Positions 24,310 to 34,905 of a stretch of DNA of 64,000 nt are shown piece after piece (position 1 is the stretch's first letter; every line of letters starts with the position of its first letter). Made by a program: the position numbers and the translations under genes. The notes below the pieces were generated by a model. That model did not search any database and had not been told where the DNA came from. It was given only the letters and a program-made list of their open reading frames with translations. The DNA is from Phaeacidiphilus oryzae TH49 (GTDB lineage: Bacteria > Actinomycetota > Actinomycetes > Streptomycetales > Streptomycetaceae), in contig NZ_JQMQ01000005.1 in assembly GCF_000744815.1 (NCBI RefSeq), forward strand, positions 62,001 to 126,000. The letters are read 5' to 3'.

Positions 24310-25491
24310 TCACATCCCCTGGGGCTCGGCCACCTCCCGCAGTGCCAGCTCCAGCGCCTGCTGGAGGGCGAACAGACCGGCCCCCACCAGGCCCGCGTCG
24401 GCGCCCAGTTGGGCCCGGTCGATCACCAGGTGCTTGGTGACCAGCGGATGGCAGCCCTCGTAGAGGCGGCTGCGGACCGCCGCGACGAAGGGCTCCAGGG
24501 TGGAGAGGATGCCGCCGAGGTAGACCGCGTCCGGGTTGAAGAAGTTGACGTTGGCCGCGAGCACCGTGCCGAGGTGGCCGCCGGCCTGCCGGACCGCCCG
24601 GGTGGCCGCCGGGTCGGCGTCCTCCACGAGCCGGACGATGTCCTCGGTGGTGTCCGCCTCGGCGCCGGTCTCGCGCAGGATCCGCACCAGCGCGGCGCCG
24701 GAGGCGACGGTCTCCAGGCATCCGGTGTTGCCGCAGGAGCAGGGGTGGTCGGCGGCGCCGTCGATGCGGACGTGGGTGATGTCCCCGGCCGCGCCGGTGG
24801 CGCCGCGGTAGAGCCGGCCGTCGGCGATGATGCCGGCGCCGATCGCCGAGCCGATCTTCACGGTGACGGACTGGCGGAGGCCGGCCGGCCGCACCGTGTG
24901 CTCGCCGAAGGCCATGCAGTTGGCGTCGTTCTCGACGGCTCCCGGCACTCCGAAGCGCTCCCGCAGCCAGTCCCTGACCGGGAACTCGTTCCAGCCGGGC
25001 ATCCGGGAGGGCAGGGTGACCCGGCCGGCCGCGGTGTCCACCGGGCCGGGCAGCGAGAGGCCGACCCCGCGCAGCCTGCCGGTCTTCCGCTGCTCCGCCA
25101 ACTGCTCCAGGGAACCGGCGAGTTGGGCGAGGGCGGCCTCCGGCCCCGCGGCGATGTCCAGGGGCAGGGTGGCGACGCCGTCGAGTCCGCCGCCGGGCAG
25201 CACCACCCCGATCCGGGCATGCCGGCCGCCGACGTCCGCGGCCACCGCGAAGTCCTCCGCGCCGCCGATCCGCAGCACCTTGCGCGGGCGGCCGCCGGTC
25301 GAGGAGGCCGTGCCGCCCTCGGCCACCAGCCCGCGGTCCACCAGCTGCGAGACGGTCAGCGAGATGGTGGAGGGCGCGGCGCCCAGCAGGGCGGAGAGCT
25401 CGGTGCGGGACGCCGCCTGTCCGGAGGCGATCAGGTCGAGCACCCGCGCGGCGAGCGGCGCGGATCGCGTCGCCGGACTTTTTTCGTGCAT
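24310..25491 (-). CDS. ROK-family transcriptional repressor
   Basis: 393 residues. N-terminal winged helix (about 12-65): RVLDLIASGQAASRTELSALLGAAPSTISLTVSQLVDRGLV, then STGGRPRKVLRI. The C-terminal ROK domain shows VENDANCMAFGEH, KIGSAIGAGII and the zinc-binding CSCGNTGCLE. It resembles NagC/XylR-type repressors that respond to sugars or sugar phosphates. It is divergent from the ABC importer, whose operon ends in a ROK kinase, and heads the M81-cutC operon. It probably controls both sides of the 255-bp divergent region. The effector is unknown. Confidence 0.92.
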   Translation of the reverse strand: MHEKSPATRSAPLAARVLDLIASGQAASRTELSALLGAAPSTISLTVSQLVDRGLVAEGGTASSTGGRPRKVLRIGGAEDFAVAADVGGRHARIGVVLPGGGLDGVATLPLDIAAGPEAALAQLAGSLEQLAEQRKTGRLRGVGLSLPGPVDTAAGRVTLPSRMPGWNEFPVRDWLRERFGVPGAVENDANCMAFGEHTVRPAGLRQSVTVKIGSAIGAGIIADGRLYRGATGAAGDITHVRIDGAADHPCSCGNTGCLETVASGAALVRILRETGAEADTTEDIVRLVEDADPAATRAVRQAGGHLGTVLAANVNFFNPDAVYLGGILSTLEPFVAAVRSRLYEGCHPLVTKHLVIDRAQLGADAGLVGAGLFALQQALELALREVAEPQGM

Positions 25492-25746
25492 GGAGAAAGT
25501 GGCTCCCGGGGTGGCGGATGTGGCGCCGAGATTACGCCCGATCCCCGATTACGGGAAGGCTCGTCCACTCGGATCGGATACGGACCATCGTCTACGAAGC
25601 ACATTGTTTCGGCAGGCCAGTGCCGCAGCGGCAAGGATTCGGGAGTTTTTTCAGATCGGCAGAAACCGACTTGTTACAGAAAGTTGGCTGTTTTTTCGGG
25701 CGATCAGGCCTTTGACTGTCACCGCCACGTCAGCCCGAGGAGAGCC
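25492..25746. promoter_or_regulatory. Divergent control region of the ROK/ABC importer locus
   Basis: It contains two direct copies of GTTTTTTC (25645-25652 and 25691-25698), and a similar T-run lies just inside the repressor gene (25478-25486). The local sequence is much richer in A+T than its surroundings. These are possible ROK repressor contacts; no perfect palindrome was found. Confidence 0.4.
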
Positions 25747-27567
25747 ATGCCCCCTGTCCGCACCGCGGCACCCCGCCGCCGATTGCTCGCCGCCGGCGCC
25801 GCCCTCGCCGCGGGCGCGCTGCTGGCCGGGTGCGCCAACGGATCGACGAGCTCGTCGTCCGCGGCCACCGACAGCATCGACTACGCCCTGCCGGCGAGCT
25901 TCACGCCGAACTGGATCCTCCCCATCGGCACCGCCTCGCACCTCAACACCAACAACGTCTCCATCGCCGAGACCATGTGGGAGCCGCTGGTCGCCTACGA
26001 CGGCTCGACCGGCGCCGTCGCCTGGAACAAGAAGTCCTCGGTCGCCACCGCCGCCGACTTCGCCAAGGACGACCGGAGCGTCACCGTCACCCTCGGCGAC
26101 CGGCACTGGAGCGACGGCAAGCCCGTCACCAGCCGGGACGTGGAGTTCTGGTACAACGTCATCAAGGCGAACAAGGCCCAGTGGGCGGGCTACAGCGAAG
26201 GCAAGGCCCCGGACGACTGGACCTCCTTCAAGACGATCGACGCCCACCACTTCACCCTCACCTTCGACAAGGCCTACAGCCCGCAGTGGATGCTGGCCAA
26301 CCAGCTCTCGCTGATCCACCCGCTCCCCCAGCACGCCTGGGACCGGTCCGGAGCCTCCGCCCCGGTCGGCGACCTGGACCGCACGCCGGCCGGCGCCCAG
26401 AAGGTCTGGAACTTCCTCAACACCGCCGCGGGGAACATCTCCGGCTACGCCACCGACCCGCTCTGGAAGGTGGTGGACGGCCCCTACACCGTGAAGTCCT
26501 TCTCCACCTCGGGCCGGGTGACACTGACCGCCGACCCGCACTACGACGGCGGCGACAGGCCCGGCATCCGCACCGTGAACCTGCTGCCCTTCACCACCCC
26601 GGCCGCCGAGGAGAACGCGCTGCGCTCCGGGCAGGTGGACTACGGCTACCTGGACACCGGCGACCTCGGGCTGAAGAGCTACTTCACCGACCACGGCTTC
26701 GACGTCAAGCCGTGGACCGGCTGGGCCGTGACCTACATGCCGTACAACTTCCAGAACCCGGCCATGGGCCCGGTGTTCCGGCAGCTGTACGCCCGGCAGG
26801 CGATCCAGTACGCGATCGACCAGCCGACCCTCTCCAAGGTCATCTTCAACGGGACCGCGGTGCCGACCTACGGCCCCGTCCCGCAGGCCCAGGTCTCCCA
26901 GTTCGTCTCGCCGACGCAGCGCCGAAACCCGTACCCGTACTCGCCGGACAAGGCCAGGGCGCTGCTCGCCGAGCACGGCTGGACCGAGCGGGGCGGGGTG
27001 CTCCGCTGCACCGCCCCGGGCAGCGGGGCCCACCAGTGCGGCGCCGGAGTGGCCGCCGGCACCGAGTTCCGGATGCAGGTCCTCTCGCAGTCCGGGTCGA
27101 CGGTGACGGACAACATGATGGCGGCCATCCAGTCCTCGCTGGACGAGGTCGGCATCAAGTTCGACATCAAGACCGCACCGGTCAACTCCGTTCTGGCGCA
27201 GACCCCGCAGTGCAAGCCGAGCGACGCCGTCTGCAAGTGGCAGCTCTCCTTCTTCGGCACCGCGGGCAGCTGGTACTTCCCGGCCTATGCCACCGGCGAC
27301 GCCCTCTTCCAGAGCGGCGGCGGCTCCAACTTCGGCCAGTACGCCGACCCGGCCGTAGACAAGCTGATCAGCGCCACCACCACCTCCGACTCCACGCAGG
27401 CGATGCTCGACTACAGCGCCGCGCTGGCGAAGGAGCTGCCGGTGGTCTGGCTGCCCGAGCCCGACTACCAGATCTCCGTCATCCGCAAGGGCCTCGGCGG
27501 GTTCGCCCAGGACTCGCTGGCCAACTTCCACCCGGCGATGTGGAAGTGGACGGGGGCCGGAAAGTGA
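25747..27567 (+). CDS. Peptide-type ABC transporter substrate-binding lipoprotein (SBP family 5)
   Basis: 606 residues. Signal with the lipobox LLAGC (Cys29), then a Ser-rich linker, so it is membrane-anchored outside the cell. The mature protein follows the DppA/OppA plan: NNVSIAETMWEPLVAYDG, WSDGKPVTSRDVEFWYNVIKANK, FTTPAAEENALRSGQVDYGYL and RQAIQYAIDQPTLSKVIFNG. Two extra cysteines lie in SGAHQCGAG and TPQCKPSDAVCKW, possibly disulfides. GAGGAGA precedes ATG 25747. First gene of a five-gene operon, divergent from the ROK repressor. The cargo may be a peptide, glycopeptide or oligosaccharide. Confidence 0.93.
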   Translation: MPPVRTAAPRRRLLAAGAALAAGALLAGCANGSTSSSSAATDSIDYALPASFTPNWILPIGTASHLNTNNVSIAETMWEPLVAYDGSTGAVAWNKKSSVATAADFAKDDRSVTVTLGDRHWSDGKPVTSRDVEFWYNVIKANKAQWAGYSEGKAPDDWTSFKTIDAHHFTLTFDKAYSPQWMLANQLSLIHPLPQHAWDRSGASAPVGDLDRTPAGAQKVWNFLNTAAGNISGYATDPLWKVVDGPYTVKSFSTSGRVTLTADPHYDGGDRPGIRTVNLLPFTTPAAEENALRSGQVDYGYLDTGDLGLKSYFTDHGFDVKPWTGWAVTYMPYNFQNPAMGPVFRQLYARQAIQYAIDQPTLSKVIFNGTAVPTYGPVPQAQVSQFVSPTQRRNPYPYSPDKARALLAEHGWTERGGVLRCTAPGSGAHQCGAGVAAGTEFRMQVLSQSGSTVTDNMMAAIQSSLDEVGIKFDIKTAPVNSVLAQTPQCKPSDAVCKWQLSFFGTAGSWYFPAYATGDALFQSGGGSNFGQYADPAVDKLISATTTSDSTQAMLDYSAALAKELPVVWLPEPDYQISVIRKGLGGFAQDSLANFHPAMWKWTGAGK

Positions 27568-28535
27568 CGACATCCATGAGCACCCTTCTCTACCTGGTGA
27601 GACGGATCCTCCAGGCCGCCGTGGTGATCCTGCTGGTGACGGTCGTGGTCTTCCTGCTGCTGCACGCGCTGCCCGGCGGCCCCGCGCGCGGCATCCTGGG
27701 GCCGGCCGCCACCCCGCAGCAGATCGCCGAGTTCAACCGCGCGCAGGGGCTGACCAAGCCGCTGCCGGTGCAGTACGTGATGTACCTGAAGCAGCTGCTG
27801 CACGGCGACCTCGGCACCTCCTACACCCTCAACGAGCCGGTGAGCGACCTGATCGTGCAGCGGCTGCCGAAGACGCTGGTGCTCACCGTGCTGTCGGCGG
27901 CGGTCGGCCTGCTGCTCGCGGTGCCGCTCGGGATGTGGCAGGCGCTGCGCCGCAACCGCCCGTTCGACTACGTGGTCACCACCCTCAGCTTCGTCGCCTA
28001 CGCGACCCCGGTGTACTTCCTCGGGATCATGCTGATCCTGGTCTTCAGCCAGGTGCTGCCGTGGTTCCCGCCGCAGGCCCCGCAGGGCGACACCCTCGGG
28101 GCGGTCTTCTCCGACCCGGCCGGGATGGTGCTGCCGGTGGTCGCCGGGGCGGCCTCGATGGTGGCGGTCTTCAGCCGCTATATGCGCGCGGCCACCCTGG
28201 AGAACCTCGGCGAGGACTACGTCCGGACCGCCCGGGCCGGCGGTTCCCGCACCGGCGCCCTCCTGTGGCGGCACGTCTTCCGCAACTCGCTGACCCCGCT
28301 GGTGGCCATGCTCGGCTACTACGTGCCGGTCATCTTCGGCGGCGCCCTCGTCGTCGAGCAGCTCTTCAACTACCCCGGCATGGGGCTGCTGTTCTGGACC
28401 GCCGCCCAGTCCTCGGACTACCCGGTGCTGCTCGGCTGCGTGCTGGTGATCTCGATCGCCACGGTGATCGGCACCCTCCTCGCGGACATCGCGCAGCGGT
28501 TCATCGACCCTCGAGTGAAGGCAGGTCGCGCATGA
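27564..28535 (+). CDS. Peptide-type ABC transporter permease (DppB-like)
   Basis: 323 residues, six membrane segments. The N-terminus LVRRILQAAVVILLVTVVVFLLLHALPGGPA and the loop TRKPLPVQY-like TKPLPVQYVMYLKQLLHGDLGTSY are standard for DppB. The EAA loop is EDYVRTARAGGSRTGALLWRHVFRNSLTPL. GTG 27564 overlaps the binding-protein stop (GTGA); ATG 27576 is an alternative. It overlaps the next permease by 4 bp. Forms the channel with the DppC-type protein. Confidence 0.93.
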   Translation: MTTSMSTLLYLVRRILQAAVVILLVTVVVFLLLHALPGGPARGILGPAATPQQIAEFNRAQGLTKPLPVQYVMYLKQLLHGDLGTSYTLNEPVSDLIVQRLPKTLVLTVLSAAVGLLLAVPLGMWQALRRNRPFDYVVTTLSFVAYATPVYFLGIMLILVFSQVLPWFPPQAPQGDTLGAVFSDPAGMVLPVVAGAASMVAVFSRYMRAATLENLGEDYVRTARAGGSRTGALLWRHVFRNSLTPLVAMLGYYVPVIFGGALVVEQLFNYPGMGLLFWTAAQSSDYPVLLGCVLVISIATVIGTLLADIAQRFIDPRVKAGRA

Positions 28536-29453
28536 GCGCCGTGCTGCAACCGGGCACCACGCCCGGCTACCCCGGGCGCCGGCCGGCCCCGCGGCCGGCC
28601 CCGGAGGCCGCCAGGCCACCGGCACCCGGCTGGCCCTGCGCCGGTTCGCGCGCAACCGGCTGGCCGTGGTCGGCCTCGCGGTGGTCGTCCTCTTCGTCCT
28701 GTTCTGCTTCGTCGGCCCGTTCCTCTACTCCACGGACCAGACCCATGTGGCCCTCCACCAGGTCAACCAGGGCCCCAGCGCCGGGCATTGGCTGGGCACG
28801 GACGCCCTCGGCCACGACGAGCTCGGCCGGCTGATGTTCGGCGGCAAGGTCTCGCTGCTGGTCGGCCTCGCCGCCGGGCTGCTGGCCACCGTCATCGGCA
28901 CCCTGTGGGGGGCCGCCGCCGGGTACGCCGGCGGTTGGGTGGACGCGGTGATGATGCGGGTGGTGGACGCGGGGATCGCCATCCCGGCGCTCTTCATCCT
29001 GCTGGTGATCTCGGCGATCTGGACCCCCGGGGTGCCCGGGCTGATCCTGATCCTGGGGGTGGTCTCCTGGCTGGTGCCGTCCCGGCTGATCCGGGCCGAG
29101 ACGCTGACCCTGAAGAACCGCGACTACGTGCTGACCCTGCGGGCCATCGGCGGCGGGCACGGCCGGGCGATCACCCGGCATGTGCTGCCCAACTCGGTGT
29201 CCACCATCGCCGTCGCCGCCACCTTCCAGGTGGCCGACGCGATCCTGCTGGTCGCCTATGTCTCCTACCTCGGCCTGGGCGTGCAGCCCCCGTCCACGGA
29301 CTGGGGCGGGATGCTCTCGGCCGGGCTGAGCGCCGCGTACTCCGGCCGCTGGTGGCTGATCGTGCCGCCGGGCCTTGCCGTCATCCTGGTGGTCTGCGCC
29401 TTCAACGCGATCGGCGACGGGCTGCGGGACGCCTTCGACGTGAGGGGGCGCGG

Positions 29454-29457
<4 letters not shown>
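28532..29457 (+). pseudogene. Peptide-type ABC transporter permease (DppC-like), broken by a one-base loss
   Basis: ATG 28532 overlaps the DppB stop and starts a disordered MSAVLQPGTTPGYPG tail that runs out of frame after PEAA. From about 28613 the -1 frame gives the conserved DppC body: GTRLALRRFARNRLAVVGLAVVVLFVLF, GTDALGHDELGRLMFGGKVSLLVGL and the EAA-loop region TLRAIGGGHGRAITRHVLPNS. One extra C near 28612 would give EAAQATGTRLALRR and a normal 308-residue protein. All other genes of the operon are intact, so a base-calling error is the likeliest reason. If the break is real, the importer would be dead unless translation restarts within the gene (GTG 28666). Confidence 0.85.
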
Positions 29458-31246
<1,789 letters not shown>

Positions 31247-31250
<4 letters not shown>

Positions 31251-32260
31251 TCTCAGCGGTACCCGGCCGGCGGCCCTCCTGGGCGGAGGGCCTGCTGGCC
31301 GGCGTGGACATCGGCGGCACCACCACCCAAGTGGTGCTCTGCGACCCGGAGTTGAACGTCCTCGAACGCATCGGGACGCCGACCCCGGCGGCCGCCGGAG
31401 GCCCGGCGATGCTCAGGGCCGTGCAGGACGCCCTCGGCGCCCTGCTGCACCGGCGCGCGCAGAGCCGCGCCCGGTCCGGCTCCCCCCGCCCCGAGCGGCT
31501 GCTCGCGGTCGGCGTCGGCGCGGCCGGGGTGGTGGATCCGGTCGCCGGGCGGGTACTGGTCGCGAGCGACTCCTTCGACTCCACCTGGTCCGGCTTCCCG
31601 GTGGCGGCTGAGCTCACCGCGGCGATGGGCGTCCCGGCCTTCCTGGACAACGACGTCAACGCCTTCCTCCGCGGCGAGGCCACCCGCGGGGCCGCGGCCG
31701 GCGAGCCTGACGTGCTGGGGATGACCCTGGGCACCGGCGTCGGCGGCGCGCTGTGGGTGGGCGGCGAGCTCTACGAGGGGCCGCACGCGGCCGCCGGCGA
31801 GATCGGCCACCTCCCGGGCTTCGGCGAACTCCCCTGCACCTGCGGGGGCCGCGGCCATCTGGAGACCCTGGCCTCAGGCCGCTCGCTCGCCGCCCGCTAC
31901 GCCGAGCGCACCGGGCGGCGGGTCGGCGCCGAGGAGGTCGCGACGGCGGCCGAGGGAGGCGACCGGGAGGCCCGCGCGGTCCTCGCCGCCGCCGGCCGCG
32001 GCATCGCCCGGGCGGTGCTCATCACGGCGGGACTGCTGGACATCACCACGGTGGTGATCGGCGGCGGGGTCGCCCGCGCCTGGCACCTCCTCCATCCGGA
32101 GATCGCCGCGGCCCTGGCCGACGAGCCCCCGGTCAGCGGCCACCCGGTACGCCTGCTGCGGAGCTCCCTCGGCGAGGACGCGGTCGCGGTCGGCGCGGCG
32201 GCCCGCGCCCGCGCGGAACTCGCCGCCGCCCGGCGGCTGCCGGACTCCGGCACGGGGTGA
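31247..32260 (+). CDS. ROK-family sugar kinase
   Basis: 337 residues, no DNA-binding domain. Phosphate-binding DIGGTTTQ (about 20-27), catalytic region PAFLDNDVNAFLRGEATRG with the Asp base, GTGVGGALWVGGELYEG, and the zinc motif HLPGFGELPCTCGGRGHLE. Members phosphorylate glucose, N-acetylglucosamine, N-acetylmannosamine or fructose with ATP. GTG 31247 overlaps the ATPase stop and has GGAGGA ahead, so it is translationally coupled to the importer. A kinase at the end of a peptide-type importer operon suggests that the imported molecule contains a sugar. Confidence 0.9.
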
Positions 32261-32277
32261 GCCGGGCTTCAGGCGGC

Positions 32278-32336
32278 GGTGCCCCGTCCCGGGAAACACC
32301 GGTGCCCCCGTCCCACTCCCTGGGACGGGGCACCGG
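32278..32336 (+). terminator. Terminator-like hairpin with duplicated left arm
   Basis: The right arm GGGACGGGGCACC (32322-32334) pairs perfectly with GGTGCCCCGTCCC at 32278-32290. It also pairs, with one bulged base, with the closer copy at 32301-32314. The two pairings exclude each other. No U-tract follows. It ends the importer operon just after the ROK kinase stop. Confidence 0.6.
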
Positions 32337-32427
32337 CGTCGCTTGACGCTCGGGTAAGGAGCGGGTTTCAATGCGGACGAGTCAATCGTTCGACTCCGGA
32401 CGAACGGCAGGAGAGGAGGAACGACCC

Positions 32428-32520
32428 GTGCGCATCACCGCTTTCCGCACCGTCTTCCTCGTCAGCCGCCGTGTCGTGGACTACCGGCGGATCACCGCCA
32501 GCAGCTGTCGAACCCGCTGA
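32428..32520 (+). CDS. Putative sulfur-responsive leader peptide, 30 residues
   Basis: GTG 32428 has an excellent GGAGAGGAGGA site ahead. The peptide ends in VSRRVVDYRRITASSCRTR. This matches the actinobacterial leader-peptide pattern RR-x-VD-(Y/L)-x-R-(x)n-C that sits upstream of cysteine, sulfate and thiosulfate genes. The following gene is a YeeE/YedE transporter, exactly the expected target. In such systems ribosome progress at the Cys codon near the end of the peptide reports cysteine supply and sets expression of the next gene. Mechanism here is inferred; the peptide, its site and its position are seen. Confidence 0.75.
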   Translation: MRITAFRTVFLVSRRVVDYRRITASSCRTR

Positions 32521-32628
32521 TCCCGCCTGGTCGCCGCCCCCAGGTCACTGATCCCCCAGGTCACTGATCCCACCAGGCCGACCACCCGTCAGCCCAGCTG
32601 TTCCCGTCCACACCCGGAAAGCACCTCC
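32521..32628 (+). promoter_or_regulatory. Leader region between peptide and transporter, with direct repeats
   Basis: CAGGTCACTGATCCC occurs twice, at 32541-32555 and 32557-32571, separated by one C. CCTGG at 32526-32530 can pair with either CCAGG. A switch between pairings is possible and would suit attenuation, but I could not fold it. Confidence 0.4.
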
Positions 32629-33894
32629 ATGGCCCTCTCCACCCTGCCGGAGCGCCTCACCCGCACGGCCGGCCGTACCGCCGCGCCCGCTCCGGAGTCG
32701 CCGGCCGCGCCCTCGCCCAAGCCCTGGGTCCTCACCGCGGCGCTGCTCCTCTTCGCCGCCCTGGCGGTCTGGACCTTCGCCGCGCACGGCGCCAAGCCGG
32801 GCGTCCTGCTGCTGCTCGGCGGCGGACTCGGCTTCACCCTCTTCCACTCCCGATTCGGATTCACCGGCGCCTGGCGGCAGTTGGTGGGCGTCGGCAACGG
32901 CGCCGGGCTGCGCGCCCACGCGCTGCTCCTCGGCACCACCGCCACCCTCTTCGCCCTGATCATCGGCACCGGCACCGGCCTCTTCGGCAGCAAGCCGGCG
33001 CCCACCGCCGGGCCGCTCGGGGTCGCGCTGGTCCTCGGCGCCTTCCTCTTCGGCGTCGGCATGCAGCTCGGCGGCGCCTGCGCCTCGGGCACCCTCTTCG
33101 CGGTCGGCTCCGGCCAGGTCCCGGTGCTGCTCACCCTCGTCGGCTTCGTCGTCGGCGGCACCCTCTACACCTGGCAGTACCCGCTCGTGGAGCACCTCCC
33201 CTCGTTCGCGCCCGTGCTCCTCTCCGACCATGTGGGCTGGTGGGGCTCCTGGGCGATCACCATCGCGGCGCTGGGTGCGGTGGTGTGGATCTCCCTGGCC
33301 GTGCAGAAGCGCCGCAACCCGCCGCCGGTCGGCGCGGTCCCGACCAGCCGCGGGCTGCTGCGCGCGGTACGCGGCTCCTGGCCGCTGTGGGTCGGCGCGC
33401 TCCTCCTCTCCGCGCTGGGCGCCGGCGTCCTGCTGGTCTCCGGCGGGGCCTGGGGGGTGACCAGCGCGTTCAGCCTCTGGGGAGCCAAGCTGCTGCAGGC
33501 GCTCGGCGCCCACCCGGAGCACTGGGCGTACTGGCGGGACCCCAAGCAGGCGGCCGCCCTGGCCGGCCCCGTGCTGACCGACAAGACCAGCCTCACCGAC
33601 ATCGGGATCATGGTGGGCGCGGCGGCGGCCGCGGCCGCGGGCGGGGTGTGGACCCTCCACCGCCGGCTGCCCTGGCGCACGGTGGCCGCCTCGCTGCTGG
33701 GCGGCATCCTGCTGGGCATCGGCTCCCGGCTGGCGGCCGGCTGCAACATCGGCGCCTACCTGGCCGGCGTCGCCTCCGGCAGTCTCTCCGGCTGGGTCTG
33801 GGGCGCCGCCGCACTCCTCGGCACCTGGGTCGGCCTCCGCCTCCGGCCGCTCTTCGGGCTGCCCAACCCCCGCCCGACGGACAGCATCTGCTGA
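32629..33894 (+). CDS. YeeE/YedE (TsuA-like) sulfur-compound transporter
   Basis: 421 residues with about ten membrane segments. Two pseudo-symmetric signature motifs are present: FGVGMQLGGACASGTLF (about 145-161) and GSRLAAGCNIGAYLAGV (about 364-380). Each holds the conserved cysteine used by TsuA to pass thiosulfate across the membrane. The soluble N-terminus is Ala/Pro-rich. No partner TusA/YeeD gene lies next to it. The upstream leader peptide suggests control by cysteine supply. Thiosulfate is the best guess; other sulfur compounds (selenium, sulfite) cannot be excluded. Confidence 0.88.
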   Translation: MALSTLPERLTRTAGRTAAPAPESPAAPSPKPWVLTAALLLFAALAVWTFAAHGAKPGVLLLLGGGLGFTLFHSRFGFTGAWRQLVGVGNGAGLRAHALLLGTTATLFALIIGTGTGLFGSKPAPTAGPLGVALVLGAFLFGVGMQLGGACASGTLFAVGSGQVPVLLTLVGFVVGGTLYTWQYPLVEHLPSFAPVLLSDHVGWWGSWAITIAALGAVVWISLAVQKRRNPPPVGAVPTSRGLLRAVRGSWPLWVGALLLSALGAGVLLVSGGAWGVTSAFSLWGAKLLQALGAHPEHWAYWRDPKQAAALAGPVLTDKTSLTDIGIMVGAAAAAAAGGVWTLHRRLPWRTVAASLLGGILLGIGSRLAAGCNIGAYLAGVASGSLSGWVWGAAALLGTWVGLRLRPLFGLPNPRPTDSIC

Positions 33895-33895
33895 C

Positions 33896-34795
33896 CTAAC
33901 GCGGGTCCCCCGGCCGTTCCGCCGGCGCGGCCGCGCCCAGCCGCTCGGAGACCGCCCGCGCCGTCTCCCGGACCAGGGCGCCCAGTTCGGCGAGGCGCTC
34001 GCGCGGCACCCGCATCGTCGGCCCCGAGACGCTGACCGCGGCCCGGACCGCGCCGGTGTGGTCGAAGACCGGCGCGGCGGCGCAGCGGACCCCCTCCTCG
34101 TTCTCGACGTCGTCGGCGGCCCAGCCGCGCTCGCGCACCCGCTGGAGCTCGGCACGGAGGGCGGCCCCGTCGGCGAGGGTGTGCTCGGTACGCCGCTCCA
34201 GGCCCGCCCCGATGACCTCGGCGACCACCTCCTCGCCCAGGTGCGCCAGGAAGACCTTGCCGGTGGCGGTGGAGTGGGCCGGCATCCGCTTGCCGATCTC
34301 GGAGTGCATCCGCACCGGGCTCGGGCTCTCCAGCTTGTCCACGTAGACCACCTCGGGGTGGTCGTAGATCACCAGGTGGGCGGTCTCCTGGGAGGCGTCC
34401 ACCAGCCGCCGCAGCTCCGGCCGGGCGGCGCCGCGCAGGTCGAGCCGGGAGAGGAAGGCCTGGCCCAGGGTGGCCGCCCGGGGGCCCAGGTCGAACCGGC
34501 CGGACACCGGCTCCTGGACCACCAGGCCGAACTCCCGGAGAGGCTCGAGGAGGCGGAGCGCGGTGCTCTTGTTCAGGCCGAGCCCGGCGGAGATCTCGGC
34601 CAGGGTCACGCCGCCGCCGTCCGGCCCGCCGGCCTCGACGTATCCGAGGAGGGCGAGCGCGCGGCGGACGGACTGCGAGCGGTTGCGGCCGGCGGGTCCT
34701 GGCGCGGCGGACTCGTCGGCGGCGGCCTCGGTCGCTGCGGCGGCCTCGGTCGCTGCGGCGGTGGCGGCGTTGGCGGCGGCGTCGGTGGGGGTCAT
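33896..34795 (-). CDS. IclR-family transcriptional regulator
   Basis: 299 residues. An Ala/Thr/Glu tail (about 1-38, encoded by an 18-bp repeat) precedes the winged helix RSQSVRRALALLGYVEAGGPDGGGVTLAEISAGLGLNKSTALRLLEPL. The C-terminal effector domain has HLVIYDHPEVVYVDKLES, MPAHSTATGKVFLAHL and DDVENEEGVRCAAAPVFDHTGAVRAAVSVSGP. It is divergent from the MFS/creatininase/enolase operon and most likely controls it through the 17-bp palindrome at 34875-34891. Effectors of the family are usually acids of aromatic or sugar-acid pathways. Confidence 0.93.
   Translation of the reverse strand: MTPTDAAANAATAAATEAAAATEAAADESAAPGPAGRNRSQSVRRALALLGYVEAGGPDGGGVTLAEISAGLGLNKSTALRLLEPLREFGLVVQEPVSGRFDLGPRAATLGQAFLSRLDLRGAARPELRRLVDASQETAHLVIYDHPEVVYVDKLESPSPVRMHSEIGKRMPAHSTATGKVFLAHLGEEVVAEVIGAGLERRTEHTLADGAALRAELQRVRERGWAADDVENEEGVRCAAAPVFDHTGAVRAAVSVSGPTMRVPRERLAELGALVRETARAVSERLGAAAPAERPGDPR
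34723..34758. repeat. Two 18-bp tandem repeats in the IclR N-terminal tail
   Basis: CGGCCTCGGTCGCTGCGG is repeated at 34723-34740 and 34741-34758. It lengthens the disordered Ala/Thr/Glu tail of the regulator by six residues per copy. Confidence 0.6.
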
Positions 34796-34820
34796 CCGGT
34801 CTTCTCTTCTCCAGCGGCTC

Positions 34821-34891
34821 TTGACGGGTGATCACGGTATCCCTAGGTTGACGCACACCAAGATGCAAATCAACGTTTTGCAATGCAAAAC
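34821..34891 (+). promoter_or_regulatory. Promoter and IclR operator of the catabolic operon
   Basis: TTGACG (34821-34826) and TAGGTT (34844-34849) with a 17-bp spacer form a near-ideal housekeeping promoter. GTTTTGCAATGCAAAAC at 34875-34891 is a perfect palindrome some 20 bp after the predicted transcription start, placed to block elongation. A further TGCAAA half-site stands at 34864-34869. Confidence 0.7.
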
Positions 34892-34905
34892 TTGGACGGT
34901 GGGCG

